A stretch of DNA of 64,000 nucleotides from Hermatobates lingyangjiaoensis (taxonomy: Eukaryota; Arthropoda; Insecta; Hemiptera; Hermatobatidae). The notes beneath the pieces were generated by a model. The model was not told the origin of the DNA, searched no databases, and saw only the letters and a program-made list of their open reading frames with translations. The DNA is taken from NCBI GenBank assembly GCA_026182355.1, contig JAPFBL010000008.1:2171501-2235500 (forward strand). The letters are read 5' to 3'. Below, piece after piece: positions 34,939 through 48,214 of this stretch (positions are counted from its first letter, which is position 1; every line of letters starts with the position of its first letter). A program made the position numbers and the translations under genes.

Positions 34939-35129
34939 TAAGGTCTCATAGATATTTCTTACATTTTTCACTTGAGTATTTAGAATAAAAATTAATCGCC
35001 AAATTAGTTTGTTTCTTTTCATAAAGCATTTGTTGAAATTTGCATAAAAGGTTTGTTTTGCGAGTTACTCAATAATAGACGAAATGCCAAAACTATTTTA
35101 GTGAAATTGCTTGAATAACGTAAGTGAAC

Positions 35130-35270
35130 AGCCATTGGGTAGAATCAGACTGGAGGTCCTTTTGAGGATTCCCGAATGCTGTCTACTTTCAAAGGCAGCA
35201 AGGTCTAGCCATCGAGTTTCAAACGGCCAATTAAATTTACGCTCCAGTTATTTCTACTCTTTTTAATTGA
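35130..35270. other. GC-richer block
   Basis: Complex sequence around CTGGAGGTCCTTTTGAGGA and CGGCCAATTAAATTTACG. No frame. A separate G-rich patch, GGGTGGGGTGGGGGAGTGGG, lies at about 35828-35847. Confidence 0.25.
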
Positions 35271-36679
35271 CCAAACCCTATATTTCCGATACTTTAACAT
35301 GGCTTTTTTTTAAAAAACAATTTTCTAGTTTTGCTCCAATTCTATGAATTACAAAGTGATCTTGCATTTTCCCATTTTATTTTAAAAAAGGTGCATAAAT
35401 ATATGTGCTTTAGGTATTTTCAGAAGTTTTTAAGTAAATATGATACCAATTTTATTACAGTGAATTGTATAACTGTTTTTATGGGCGCTTAATAATTGAA
35501 AGATTAAGTCCAATAATCTATTTAGTTCGTTTTAGTGTTCCAATGTTTAAAATGTTTTTTATAATTTCTTGTATAAAATAATTATAACTGTAAAATAATT
35601 ATTTGCTATATTCAAATTTGATTTTTTACAATTTATTTCAGCATAATTTATAAAATATCAAAGTATTATTTTGTTCTTTTATAAAAAGACTTAAGTATTT
35701 CGATATAACTTTGTAAAAGTAATGACATTATTTAATAGTGGCACATTCATTTACCTAAAAACAAATATTCGTTGGAACTTTTACAGCGTATAATGATGTT
35801 TTTTTAAGTTTTGGATGGTTGTGCTTAGGGTGGGGTGGGGGAGTGGGTTATTAAAGCGCCCATTTAACAACTAGTAAAATGGTTCTCAGGGAGGTCCACA
35901 AGCAAAGAAATGTTTACTCTTGCTCTAGATGATGGACATTGCCCGAAATGACTTTCATCCGCTATGAAATCAATTCTCAAGGAAATATAAGATACTTCTG
36001 TCATTGAAAATGTATATAGTAATTAATAACAAAAATATTGGGTTTATTATTAATAGGTGGTTCTGTAATATAATTTTCATTTTAATTATCTTTTAATATT
36101 TAAACTTTATATTATGTTCTTTTGAAATGCACAGAAACGTAATAGCAAATAAATTAAATCTTGATGAAAGACAACGGGTGGCAAGATTGAAAGTATGAAA
36201 ATGCTAATATCGTTAGAAAGAAATAAGCTAAAACTTTTGATAGTCAAGCTTTGTTGATATTAACCATTTACTCCGTTACTGGCTAAGTTCATAATTCTGT
36301 AAAACTGATTACCTGAAAGCAGTCAGGTTATCATCAGTGATAATGAAAAATATTATTTCAAAGCTGTGAAAACTGTGATGGACGGTAGTTGAATCTAATG
36401 AATTCGTAGAACGTAAATAATGTTTATTATTTTAATATAAATACTATTTTGAATTTAATTTTCTGTAATAATTGTTTTTATTTACTGCAAAGTTATGTTG
36501 ACGCTATCCTCTATAATACCCTTGAATATTTGTATCCGATAGGTTTAGCATTGGTTTATATCGAAGAAAGCTGTTGAAGTAGAAAATGTTTAATAGCTGT
36601 CACGTCAACTGGAAAGCAAATACCGTCTTATAAGTAAACTAGAAGCGCTGCTTACTAATAAGGCTCTGTTTAAATAGAG

Positions 36680-37090
36680 TAGTTATTAGGGGCCAACGTC
36701 CCTTCATGAATATCGAGTCGTTCAGGTTATTTGTTCAATAACTCAGCGAGGGTGGTAAGTGCCCTCAGATGCGCATCGAATCAACTCCCTCTACGGAGGT
36801 CATCTTCTTAATCCACCCTCAGTGAAACCCAAAAAAAAAATAAATAAATAAAACACACCCCTTCGGATGATCATTTTTTCCCTTCCCATTTCCCTGGAGC
36901 TCAATGTAGTGTGTTTATTTTATGGCCTTCTCACTTGGCTTCTACGCCCACTGCCAATTTGGTGGTGTCGTGACGTCACCAACAAGTCAGCTCAAAACCA
37001 CCCCTAGTTTACTGGCAACTAAGAAGAATGACTACTGCTCATTTGTCACCCTTTCTGCTCAATGCACCCCATGTAGCACAACGAGGATTT
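36680..37090. other. GC-richer island, candidate regulatory element
   Basis: Moderately GC-rich, complex DNA. Includes GAATATCGAGTCG, CTCAGCGAGGG, an A-rich gap at 36829-36851, and GTCGTGACGTCACCAAC (CRE-type TGACGTCA at about 36970-36977). No open frame. The CRE-like octamer is an exact match, but a single 8-mer can be chance. Confidence 0.35.
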
Positions 37091-38999
37091 CAATGCATTA
37101 ATATCAGTCTGCTTATTTACTGTTCAAATCCATTCAGCTTCTTCATAACTGGCTACTGTGTTGTTTTCCTCATGGTTCTTTGAAGTTTAAAAATAATCAA
37201 GTGAAGATTAAATTCATACTACATTCGTTTCAAACTATAGTAGATTATAAGGTTAAAAGCATCATGTTATTCCTCTATGAAAATCAAACACAACTCATCA
37301 TCAGTTATTTTTGTTTAATTTATAAGAAAATTATATTGAATAACAAATAACTGATTAAAATTTAAAAAAAAAACTTCAAAAATTAGAATATTTGTATAAA
37401 GAAATATTTCTTTAGACAGAAGAGTATCAGTGACATGTTTTCTATCTTAAAAGAGATCAAAAGGGAATATTTCGATAGTGACCCGTCAAAAGAAGAAGAG
37501 TAGAAAAGAACAGAGATTTCTCAGTCACCTCAAAGACATTTAAATGTGTTTTTATCATCACATATCATTTATTCTTGATTAAAAACTCCGTTTGAAATAT
37601 CAAATATAAAATTACATGCAAATTGTTAGCACTATAGAGGAGAGTAAAGACCAAATTATTGTAAAAGCCGTCATACTATGTTGTATGAATCGGTATTGTA
37701 GCCGCCAGACAGGTTTCACACATTCTACATTTTCAAATGGGACTCAGATTTGTCAAGTTTGGCGGATTCAACACCGATTGCTGGGTACAACGGATTTATG
37801 TAATATTTCGCATAGTTCAAGTTAGCATTAAGTTGTATAAGTGCATGAGTTGTTAACATAGTTGTGCACAGTTCAAGTGGTGTTATAAGAGGACAGTTTC
37901 TAAGTCTAAGGAGCTTGTACCAGTACTACATTAAGCCATTATCAGTAAATCACTTAAAGCTTCACCAAAACTATGACAACTGTAACGATAATCAAGTTTG
38001 TTAATTATTAGATATTAATTAGATTTTTCACGCAGACATGTCCTAAGGTCACCAAAGTCCTATCTGACACTTCTTTTTTTATTTTTTATCTTTTTTTTTT
38101 GATATAAATCATTTGAGTGTAAGTGGATTGGTGTGGATCAAAACGTTTGTGACTCTGCTACAATAGACTAGGTCGTTTATTGTATAAAATTAATATTCTA
38201 CCCTAAAATGGGCCGTACGGTGCAGATTTTCCAGATTTTTATCACATCAAGGGAAAGTTACTTTTCGGTCAAAACGTGATTTTAGACTATTTTTTCCCCT
38301 ACTAAGCTATAAATACTGGAGTCTTAATTTTTTTAGTTTATTAATGAATTATTTGAGTTCATTATGAAACAACTTACAGCTGTGGTCCTGAAAAAACTTC
38401 AGATTTTTTCAACAACTGGAGAAGTCAATGTGACAATAATATATACAATAATGAACTTTTGATTGATTATGATGCTTTTTTGGCACAATGGGGATCATAA
38501 CAAAATGATCGTCACCCATAATAAAATGATTGTACCCAATGATACAACCTCACGAGAGAATAAATTGAAATTTTTTTTTTTTTTTTTTAAATGAATGAAA
38601 AGAGCAGTTTAAGTATATCATATGAAACCTAAATATATTTTATAATGTTACACGGTGAACCGTATAGAGCAACAAAAATGCAAGGATATTCTGATAGCCC
38701 CAAAAGACAATACAGTTATAAAAACCGAAAACTCAATTTGTAATAATGTCTACAAATACACCTGCTGTATTTGTCTGATTTCTATACATTGCCTAGTAAT
38801 TTTTAGCATAATCCAGTTTAAAATAATACTTCTTTTAAAATTTAATTACAGAACTTAAACACATTTGACACAAGTAATATATGTAAGGACCATAAAATTC
38901 ATAAAACTATACATTTAAAGGTTAAACAACCATATACTTTCATTAAGTGTGCAATCAGTTATATAGTGTGGTATTTTCTCTCTTATTAGGGAAAGTATG
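37091..38999. other. AT-rich noncoding sequence
   Basis: No supported gene. A T19-type run near 38571-38589. Short frames at 37616-37825 and 38655-38858 have no recognisable family. Confidence 0.5.
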
Positions 39000-39091
39000 A
39001 AGTCTCCACACAAAAAAAATTATTATAAGAAACTTTTTCATTATAATAAGAAAAAAGTTTATTATAAGAAACGTTTTTTGTGTGGAGACTT
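39000..39091. repeat. Hairpin with AAGTCTCCACACAA arms
   Basis: Outer arms 39000-39018 and 39074-39091 are exact complements (AAGTCTCCACACAAAAAA). The inside is built of AT-rich units TTATTATAAGAAACTTTTT and TTATTATAAGAAACGTTTTT. Short nonautonomous element or palindrome, with no coding. Confidence 0.65.
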
Positions 39092-40009
39092 AATGCTTAA
39101 TATATTTAACGATGCTCTTCAGTGTGAAGAATGGTATTGCACCTTGTAACATATCTAATTGTTGAACATATACTCCAGTGAGTGTAAGAACTGTATTGTA
39201 TTAGGGTAATGTTTGATCACGGTATATTTTTTTTTTTGCTTTTTATGAAACATACAACTTTGTTCATTAACTGTGCAATCATTTTTCTAACAATACAACT
39301 TTGTATTAAGTTCTATTTGTAATAATATAAGAAATATTTGGTAAATAAGGATGTTCATAACAGACAAAATATTAAAAGGTGAAACCAATAGAATCAGCTC
39401 TGAAAGTTTTTCTTGATAAAACATAAAACCCTTTACGTCTTAAACGAATCACTGAGAGTGCTTTTAGGACATTGACGAATTTCTAGGAAATTTGATTGTA
39501 CATCACTCTAGATTTACCTTCATTTTTTGTTTAAACTGATTATTTAATTTATTTATATTTATCATTTCATTTTTTTTCTCTTTTCGTTCATTATGACTAA
39601 TGCTTTTGCTTTATTGTTGAGTAAGGAGGATAACCTTCTTCTAAAATTAACCCGCTGTACTTTTCACATTGACTTCATTTCCATTTGCTTTAATTTAAAT
39701 AATTTATCTAAGGACCAAACTTAAAAAGAATTTGCTATTTTCTATCCTTATCTAGTTCTGTCACCTTTTCTCTGTTTTCATATTTGACTCAAACAGTTTC
39801 AATCGACTTATAGAATTATGTTGTTTTCAGGAACTCTTACGCTCAAGTCTTTGATCTGTCAACAAAATTCCTATTAGTGTATTTTCTATATAGTTAAGCC
39901 ATATAAAACTCTTGTTCTTCATAAACATTTTAAGAGATAGAGTATTAAAAACTAAAAGAAATTATTTAAACATTAACTTTATATATATTATTAAAAACAT
40001 CCATCCTCG

Positions 40010-40130
40010 TTCGTGAGTCGTTTTGTAGACGCGGTTTCGCGTTTAGCGCATCTGCAAGCAGTAATATAATCACTACGTACCTACCAAACCGGTCGTGTCT
40101 GCAACGACTCACAAGATATGACGAGGTCCG
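40010..40130 (-). repeat. Family F PLE-like motif
   Basis: The minus strand reads TTGCAGATGCGC, TAAAC, GCGAAACCGCGTCTACAAA (about 40023-40058), resembling the sequence at 59962-60005 (TTCAGATGCACATCATGCGA, AAC..ACGTCTACAAA). Boxes of this form, a GATG followed by GAAACG, occur near PLE ends. No coding or clear borders. Confidence 0.35.
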
Positions 40131-41969
40131 TGGCACCAACAATATGCGTTTGTTACTTCGTACTGCCTCTTTCAAGGTTTAAATCTTTCTTACCAAGTTC
40201 TATTTCCTCTTCCTCAAAAAAATCTATCTGTTCTTAATCTAATACTCACTTTGTTCATCTTACTTTCAATTAATCATCTCTTATTGCCACTCAATCATCT
40301 CATGAACACCCATTATATGCTAAAAACTAATATAATTTAAAATATAAATAAAGATAACACAAATATCGACATTGGATCTTTCTCTCCGTTCAATATTTGA
40401 AACTGAAGCATTCTCTCTAGATTATAAGTTTCAGTCCAGTCCTTAAAATCAATCACGTTACTGTACTACAGGATCTATACATCAGGAAAATTAGATTTTA
40501 GGAAGTTTATAGTTATTCTGCAAATACTTTCCATGATTTCTGCCTACAGGGCAAAGGTTGAAAGCCTATCGAAAACATATGAAACACCTCAACAGCCACA
40601 ACCTGAGAAAACGTAATTTTAATTGAGAATTATGTAGTTATCGACATTAGTAAAAACTTTACATATACATTTCAGCACCTCATATCAAATGGTTGTCACG
40701 CTTTTAGTATATGTAGAAACTAAAATGTTATACTTAGTATCATCGTTTTATAAATATTACATAATAAAAATTTTAAAAATTCGAAATATTGAAAAAAGAA
40801 AATAATAAAAAATAAAATAATGAAAAAAGAAATAATACATCTTGAATTGGCATCAACATTAGCATAACTTCATAATTAAGTCATAATGTGCATAGTTCAC
40901 ATTTATACTAATAAATTGTACAAGTTTGTTTCTAAGCTGTAAAAAAGTAGCTGAAATAATAAATGTTAATTTGAAATAGTCAAATAGTTAATGGAGATTT
41001 ATTTTTCGGAGTAAATAAATTTGTCGAACTGAATTTCTGCTTATTTCTGCTTTTTTCAAATTTATAATATGAATTTTCTTTGAACTAAACTTAATACTGA
41101 GTATTAACTATAAAGAATATTATTGTAAAACTAAAGTACTATGACACTATTTAAATGTGTATAGTTTAAAAATAAATATAATTTCTTTTCGAAAATTAAT
41201 TCGGACTTACAAAATTGAGAGCTTGATGAGTTGAATATTTTAAATGGAATCTGGCTGGGGGTTGAAGAAATCGTTCCTTTGTTACAAGGGACAAAAAGGT
41301 TTTTTCGATGGCGGATGTATATATGTTTGCTTCAATAGTCTGGTCCTGCTAATGGAGTTCCAAGTGAAACAAAAGACTTCAGTAGTTTTTTGTGAAAAAT
41401 AACACTAGTAGTAGATTATATTAGTCAAGAAAAACTGACATCTCTCACATAATCATGGAATATTTTATTCTTTATGTATTCAGAACAATTTGCTATTATA
41501 TTTTTTCATAGTTATTCTTTTCAAAGTTCTGAATTTGTAAAGTGTAAAATAAATTTATAAAACAGTAAACTTGACGAAGCAATAAAAACATGGAGTTTGA
41601 TAGTTTTCTGTTACATATTATAGATGAAGCAATGCTTGTATCTTCACTTAACTGTATTTGATACCAATATTCCAACACAAAATAAGTATATCATGATATG
41701 TTGTGATCAAGTAATTTTTCTACTATAGAACCAAAATAACTAATATTTGGTTACAGTTGATGAAAAGACTCAAGATATTAAAAAAAAAATTAATTAAATA
41801 TGTTAAACCAACCATGTAAATATCAAAGATTCCATAAACAAAGTTTAGAAAAGTTTGCCATAAATCTACGTAATTAAGTTGTTATAATAACTTAAGTGTC
41901 ATACGACCTATTTTTGGTGACCATATTTTAATAATGCTGGTGCGAATTACATTTCTGAAACTATATATT

Positions 41970-42115
41970 AAGAAACATATAGAAATTGAAAACACACACT
42001 TAGACGGTTTGAACCGTCTTCATGAGAGATAAGTTAAGGAAACGAAGCGCACTGGTACAGAGACGGTTGGAGACCAACAATTAGAGACTGTAAGTGTACG
42101 TTTTTAATTGACCTG
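41970..42115. mobile_element. Family D palindrome, outward ends
   Basis: The left arm (minus sense) has AGAAATTGAAAACACACACT, GGTTTGAACCGTCTTCATGA (CATGAAGACGGTTCAAACCG on minus). The right arm (plus sense) has GACGGTTGGAGACCAACAAT, TAGAGACTGTAAGTGTACGT. Both arms match the single copies at 52505 and 58403. The arms differ more than those of family E. An ATATATTAAG string lies at the left border only. Confidence 0.55.
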
Positions 42116-42360
42116 TGTTACTTAATCTACATTTGTCACTTTCGGATCGTATTTTCATTAAATAATTATTTCTCAAATTATACCATATGACAATTACACT
42201 CATTCTGAAAAGGACCGCTACTGGTTATAAGTTCTAAATTGAAGAATATATGGCTATGATTTATACTTTTATTTCATTAGTATATACTTCTCAGTTCTTT
42301 ACAATGGATAGGAGTAACCAAAAAAGCCAGTTAATAAGAATATTTACATAAGTGATATAA

Positions 42361-42606
42361 AAAGATTTCACATAAACACGTGAAATAACAATCAATGATC
42401 AAACCACAATAAGAAAATGGGAAAACAAGACTAAGATGTTTCAACCGTAACAAGCGGTCTTCGTCAGAGTCAAAAACCCAACTGATCCATCAAGTTATAA
42501 ACAAATAAAACCCATCAGTTGGGTTTTTGACTCTGACGAAGACCGCTAGTTACGTTTGAAAGATCATAGTCTTGTTTTCCATTTTCCTATTGTGGTTTGA
42601 TCATTA
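42361..42606. mobile_element. Family E palindrome, outward ends
   Basis: The left arm 42361-42484 (minus sense) runs from AAAGATTTCACATAAACA to GAGTCAAAAACCCAACTGAT. The right arm 42512-42606 (plus sense) runs from CAGTTGGGTTTTTGACTCTG to GTGGTTTGATCATTA. The centre, about 27 bases, is AT-rich. Both arms carry the hairpin CTGACGAAGACCGC..GGTTGAAAG, though GG is altered in the right one. The ends lack long TA tracts here (short TGATATAAAA on the left). Confidence 0.85.
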
Positions 42607-42632
42607 ATAAGTGATATATTTTCATCGATGGA

Positions 42633-43030
42633 ATTAGGTTAGTTTAGGTTAAGCTGCAGTGACCATCACACGGGAAAACCCTACAGGCTGATGATTTGCT
42701 GTTTTGTGAGACCCGCAATTAATATCATACATTGGGAGTCCATTGTATGGTATGTAACATTGTTATGTATGTATGTATGTTATGTTAGTACGTTATGTAA
42801 GTTAGTAACATTGACTGATACCGTACAGGAACTGGACCGGTTGCTTAACGTTCTCTGCCGGGGACGACGTATTCAGATTTTCCTTCTCAATACCGGAGTG
42901 AATTAATCTACGGCCAGAGTTAGATCCAATAAGAGTGCATCATGAATGCGTATTTATTCCTGGTTCTAGGAGTCTTGAGACGAGCACATAAGCTAGTGGT
43001 CTACCCTGGCCCATAACTAGACGCTAGGAC
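42633..43030 (-). repeat. SINE family 1, minus strand
   Basis: On minus, the head TATGGGCCAGGGTAGACCAC, TAGCTTATGTGCTCGTCTCA, AGACTCCTAGAACCAGG is followed by a body with ACTCTTATTGGATCTAACTC and the tail CCCGTGTGATGGTCACTGCA, GCTTAACCTAAACTAACCTA. A TATG microsatellite (42758-42795) sits in the middle. Matches the overall layout of the other copies. Confidence 0.65.
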
Positions 43031-43133
43031 TTACTTTCAGTATTTCGACTCTTTTAATGGTCATCCCCAGAAAAGAAAGTGTTACAGCGATAAGATGAAA
43101 GTCAGCTGGAGAGCTTTTCAGAAGGTGCTTGTG

Positions 43134-43149
43134 ATATATATATATATAG
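43134..43149. repeat. (TA)n tract
   Basis: Eight TA units, with no clear element on either side. Confidence 0.85.
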
Positions 43150-43199
43150 TCCAGACAACCTGTAACCTAGAATGTTCAAATTTCTGTACATTCCTTTTT

Positions 43200-46100
43200 T
43201 ATATGCTTCTGATGTAGAATTTTGTTAAATCCACAAATGTGATTGCAGATATTTTCAATCTGAAATCTCTCATTCCTAGTAACATTTCTTTTACAATGGT
43301 GTAGCGAAGGAGTCTACATCTCTGTTTGTATCCTACAACCGTGGTTCTCTCAATCAGTTTCCTTTACTTTTAGCTGTATTATTTCCTTTTTTTATTATAT
43401 CATTGTATTCACTTTTGCAAAGTCTAATTATTTCTACTAAAATGATATTGTTCAACTGTATAGTTAACATATTTATTTATATTTATTCTCAGGATAGGTT
43501 TTTGACTACAAATTTCCGAAATTATCGTAAAGCCTATTTTTGTGTATATTTTGTTCTAAATGGAATAAACACAAGAAATATTCAATATCATATACTTTAT
43601 GTCCACTATTTGTAGAGAGTTTGCGAAGTTAGTAACATTGACTGACAAAATGATGAACTGACTTATCAATAAGTCACATCTTACACTATCAATCACAAGA
43701 GCCTGCACTTCAATATACTCTTGAAAATGGATATGTATCGGAACTTTTCAAACAAAGAACAAACTATGCTGGCAAATATAAGTTTATATTCTAATGTTAA
43801 TTAAAAATATCAAGAAATTCATAATTTCGAAGGCAACACAGGGTAAAAGTTTACAAACAAATTAATGCATGCTAGAACATAAATTACTTTATATCATGTA
43901 TTTTATTTCTGCACGAATATAAAAATATATTGGATAGAGTTCTTCTTAATATCTTAAAAGAAGTAATATATTTTACATCAAAGAGGCTCTGCTTATTATC
44001 CATTCCTTTACTTAATATGACGAAGTAATTCAAGTGTACATTCTCTCTCACTCGCCCTTTCCATCTTTAATAATCAAAAATAGTGACACTACGAAATTTC
44101 TATACTTATTTTAAACTTTAAAATATAAACAATTTAACATCTACATTATATTTCATTAAAATTTAAGCAGATTAGATATATAAAGTTAGCATTATTTGAA
44201 CATTTGCTTCGAGGTGCTGTTGTACTACAGACTCTGGGCTTGGTTTTATGTATGAAGAAAAGCACTTCGTGCTCAAAACGCGTAGTTTAGACTATTAAAC
44301 TTGTATATGTGGAGAATACTTTATTAGCTTTTTACCCTACAATAAGTAAATACCACATCATAACTGATTGCACTACCTTAAAAAAAATACATATATTATT
44401 AACTCCTAAACCAATCAAAATAAATGGTCTTCGTTAGAATTTCATTACCCCTGATATCCGAGAGACTATCAGTGAATCAAATAATAAATCATCAAAGGAA
44501 GAGTTTAAAAATAAAATATCTAAATGGACAATGACCTCATAAGTACTAAATGTGCAGGCTACAATTAACATCAGACAAGGAATTCAGATTCTACTTCGAA
44601 GAGACAGAAACCTATGAACAGATGTGATGTGAATGCTATGCAATCACGTTCAAGGGGTTAATGATGTTTAGCAAATTATATCTAATACCAATAGCAGTAA
44701 TTGATGCTTCTCTAGTGACATTTATAAACTACATTGGCAATATAAAATCTAACGTTGAATTTAGAAAGGAAAAATGGAAGCTAAATATGACTGATATAGC
44801 CGAGGAGCGCAGTGATCCGAATTGATCCTCAATTATATGATAACTATAAAATCCATCCAGATCAATGACATTAAGTTCGTTATTACTGATGTAATCGACA
44901 TAACTACATTAAAACAAATAAAATAACAATATTTTTATCTGAGTTTCATAATACTTTATCAGAGTGTTTGTTATTACATCTGCACAATAGACACATTAAA
45001 ATAAAACCAAAACCCAATTGATTGTGATTGAGTTTGCTTATTGTAAAGTTTTGTAAATACTGGTCTAATATTTATTTAGTATGTTACTCTTCAGATTACG
45101 TTGATAGCTTACTGTGACATTTCAAGATTAAAATAGCATAATTCATATAATATATGTCAATTATTTCACATGATAGGGGTCTGTGGCTTATTTGCTCTAG
45201 AAGAGATGCTGTCAAAAGGCTTCCAAACTTTTGGTACAATTTACAAAACATCCATTGGCCTGAATAACCTCTCATAATGCTCCTACTTCTAATTAAGCTT
45301 TCCTGCACCTGTATTATCCATTACAAGTAATCATTCAAAAACATTTTTTACTAAAACAAAATAAAAGATACAAAAGTGAATAAAGGATTACATTAATAAA
45401 CTGCACTGACCTTAAAAACAATTTTACCTTCTCATTAACGGGTGCATATTTAATTATTATTTATATATAGTTAGTACATTATACTGAAAATTAGATTGAT
45501 AACAAGGAACCATTCACATGTTGAAAATATAGTAGACAATTATAGAAACCCTTATTGTAATAAATGGACTAATGTCATTATTATAATTAGTAATTATTAT
45601 AATATGTGATAATTATTATTTCACTATGAACTTATATTTATAAAAAAAAAAAGAAGAAACTCTCCATTAATTTACAAGTGTTTGAAATCTTCTTAAACAA
45701 GAGATGTAGTCAGTGGAAAATTATTTTAGAAAAAGACACGAAGTGAAAAGCATTTGCTAAAGTTGCAGAAGTTAAATTATTAAGTTTTTCAAGAGACAAG
45801 GCTAAAAGGAAGTTTTTCCTGGCTGCCTGGAAGTTTTTGATTTAAGAGAAGATGCAAAAAGATTGTGACAGTTGTTGCTTAAGGTCTTCTCCCTTTTTTT
45901 TCAAGAGATATATTACCATGTGAACGACATCTGTGTGGAGAAAGAGTTGAGGAATTTTAGTTGATTTAAACAATATAATTTCACCTGTGATCTGAGCGAA
46001 TAGTAACGTTATTGAAAAAAACTATTCTTATTATTATTAATAACTATTCTGAACTATTATTATATACCTATTCATTTTGTCTAGACTATCAAATTGGCTT
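43200..46100. other. AT-rich noncoding sequence
   Basis: No host gene found. One isolated PLE-type hairpin string lies at 44251-44282 (TATGAAGAAAAGCACTTCGT then GCTCAAAACGCGTAG), with a 5 bp AGCAC/GTGCT stem. Its surroundings show no coding remnant. Remaining open frames are short and without motifs. Confidence 0.5.
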
Positions 46101-46104
46101 ATAT

Positions 46105-46515
46105 ATCTGTACTGGTAGATTGGAAGTTCAATGCCCACTTTGGTACTCGATGGGAAAAACTGAGCACGTTGTCCTTTCGACAGGATGTTAAGCTGTCAGT
46201 TAACAGGTCTATACAATATCAGGTACCAGTTAAAGATCCCCAGTCTAAATACAATTTAGTTAAGTAAAATATAGGACTACCAATGTAGAATCAATCTTCA
46301 GTCGTCCTTCACAAAAGACGTTAAGCTGTCTGTCCAAAATCTGTGCAGTACGAGGTACATACTAAAGACCGATACACTTGAGATAAGTAAATTTAGGACT
46401 CTCGGTATGTTGAATACAACAAGTGTTCATTGTGTGGTGTCACAAAGGTTCAATCTTCAGCCTGTATGTATTCCCTCGTGGGACTGCCACTGCAACCTAA
46501 TCTGCTCTAACCTAA
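46105..46515 (+). repeat. SINE family 1 with duplicated body module
   Basis: The head is worn (TCTGTACTGGTAGATTGGA, AGTTCAATGCCCACTTTGG). The body module with GTTAAGCTGTC, CAATATCAGGTACCAG, AAAGATCCCCAGTCTAAATA and CAATGTAGAATCAATCTTCA appears first at about 46188-46303 and again in changed form at about 46320-46460 (GTTAAGCTGTC, CAGTACGAGGTAC, AAAGACCGATACACTTGAG, GGTTCAATCTTCAGCC). The tail is GTATTCCCTCGTGGGACTGC, CACTGCAACCTAATC. Longer than the 53520 copy for this reason. Confidence 0.7.
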
Positions 46516-47509
46516 ACGTTCCAAAATATTGATTTGAAAACGATTTTTACAAATATAGAAAGGGTTTAGAAGTATCACGCAAATATGGGATATTATTCAT
46601 TATTCATATATAAACAATGTTCAACTTCAGTGGATGACTATTAACCAATAATGCAATAATAAAGAGACCACAGTTTCTGATATATCCAACTTCAAAGGAA
46701 AATATTTCGACCATCAATTTGGTATCTTCATGTAAGAGCTTATGGATGTGCAATTCAAATCTGTAACACGGAGATGGCAACATTGATGTATATTCTGCCT
46801 AGAATGCAACTGACTGAGGTTCTAATCCCAGTTGTTAACTTTGATAATATTTTCGATTTTTTCAGTTAAAGTGAAAAAATAAAGAAAGTAAAAGGAATAT
46901 GTGTGCCTTTTACCGAGTCATGCTTCATCTTTGAGCTAATTGTATAATAATAAAAATCGTAAAAATGCAATAACTTGATACTCGGAGGTATGCGTTTATT
47001 AAAGAAGGATAACATTCAAAATATACGGAATAAATATGCTAACTATATTGTTATGACAAAATACTAGAATTACAGCTATCCAGTGTGATATGACATCAAG
47101 AATTATCGAACACTACATCTAAATTTAAACTAATGGATTAGTAATACCCTGTCAGATTATTTATAGGTAAATTAATTCAAATGTTTATAAGTGATAAAAT
47201 GGCTATAGCCACTTTGAATAAATTAATTTGTTATTGATTATCTATTGTTTAATATTTCGTCTGCAGGATTCTCACATTAAATTGAAACTAAAACTGCCTA
47301 TTTTTAGTTTGATATTATTTTTAATTATTGTATAGTCGATTGTACGTCATTCAATATATTTGTTTTATAACTACCCTAATAACCGATGAATATGCCTCAC
47401 CTTTACTTGATGATATTAAAGTTGTTTGAATCCGAATTTATTTCAAGTAAATTAAGAAGAAAAAAGCGTTAAATTTGAAAGTTTGTTGATGGAAGTTAAG
47501 TAGCAAGTT

Positions 47510-47760
47510 AATAAGAGTAAAGTGACGCTTAGTCTGTGAGTGAGCGGGGAGAAGAGAGAAAGATACAGTCTGTAAGGAGGTAAGGCTGCAACACGATTAC
47601 TCAAGAGAGCCCCCGCGAGTTAGTGTGCGAGCGCGGACCAACTTGAATGGGACTTAGTTTGAAGATTCAATCAAGTTGAGCCCCCTCGCTTCAGTGCAAA
47701 GAGTTTCGCAAGTCATTTGTGACTCTACTCCTCTATTCAGTCTCATTTATCAATTAGTAA
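47510..47760. other. GC-richer island, candidate regulatory element
   Basis: Complex DNA with GCCCCCGCGAG, GTGTGCGAGCGCGG, an inverted pair CAACTTGA (47639-47646) and TCAAGTTG (47671-47678), and GAGCCCCCTCGC. No coding frame. Sharp GC step from AT-rich flanks. Confidence 0.35.
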
Positions 47761-48214
47761 ATAGTTTTCTTATCAAATTATTTAAGTATTGTGTTCAATG
47801 GTTCATTAAATCGTCAATTGTCTTCTTTTAAATCAATCTTCATTCATTTTCAGTAATAGTGATTGATTCAGTAATTATCGAAATTCCACACACGGCTAGA
47901 CTAGCAATAGAAAGGACTGTCAATAACTGTGCTTATCAACTGTGTATATCCTTTTACTATCATGACGGCCATGATTTAAAGTTATAATTACTTAATAAGC
48001 CTAGAAAAAGGGCTTGTTTTATTATTTAAACAACGTCAGTCTATGCACAAAAACGTTTCTGTAATAGTCAGCGAATATCTGTAAGGTTTTTTAGAGCCTT
48101 CTCAATTAATCAGTGTATCTGAAGACGACAAACCTCTGATGATCGTTTGGATTATACAGAAGATACCACGGAAAGACGATCAACTACATCAAATCGCTTG
48201 GAGCATCAGTGTTG

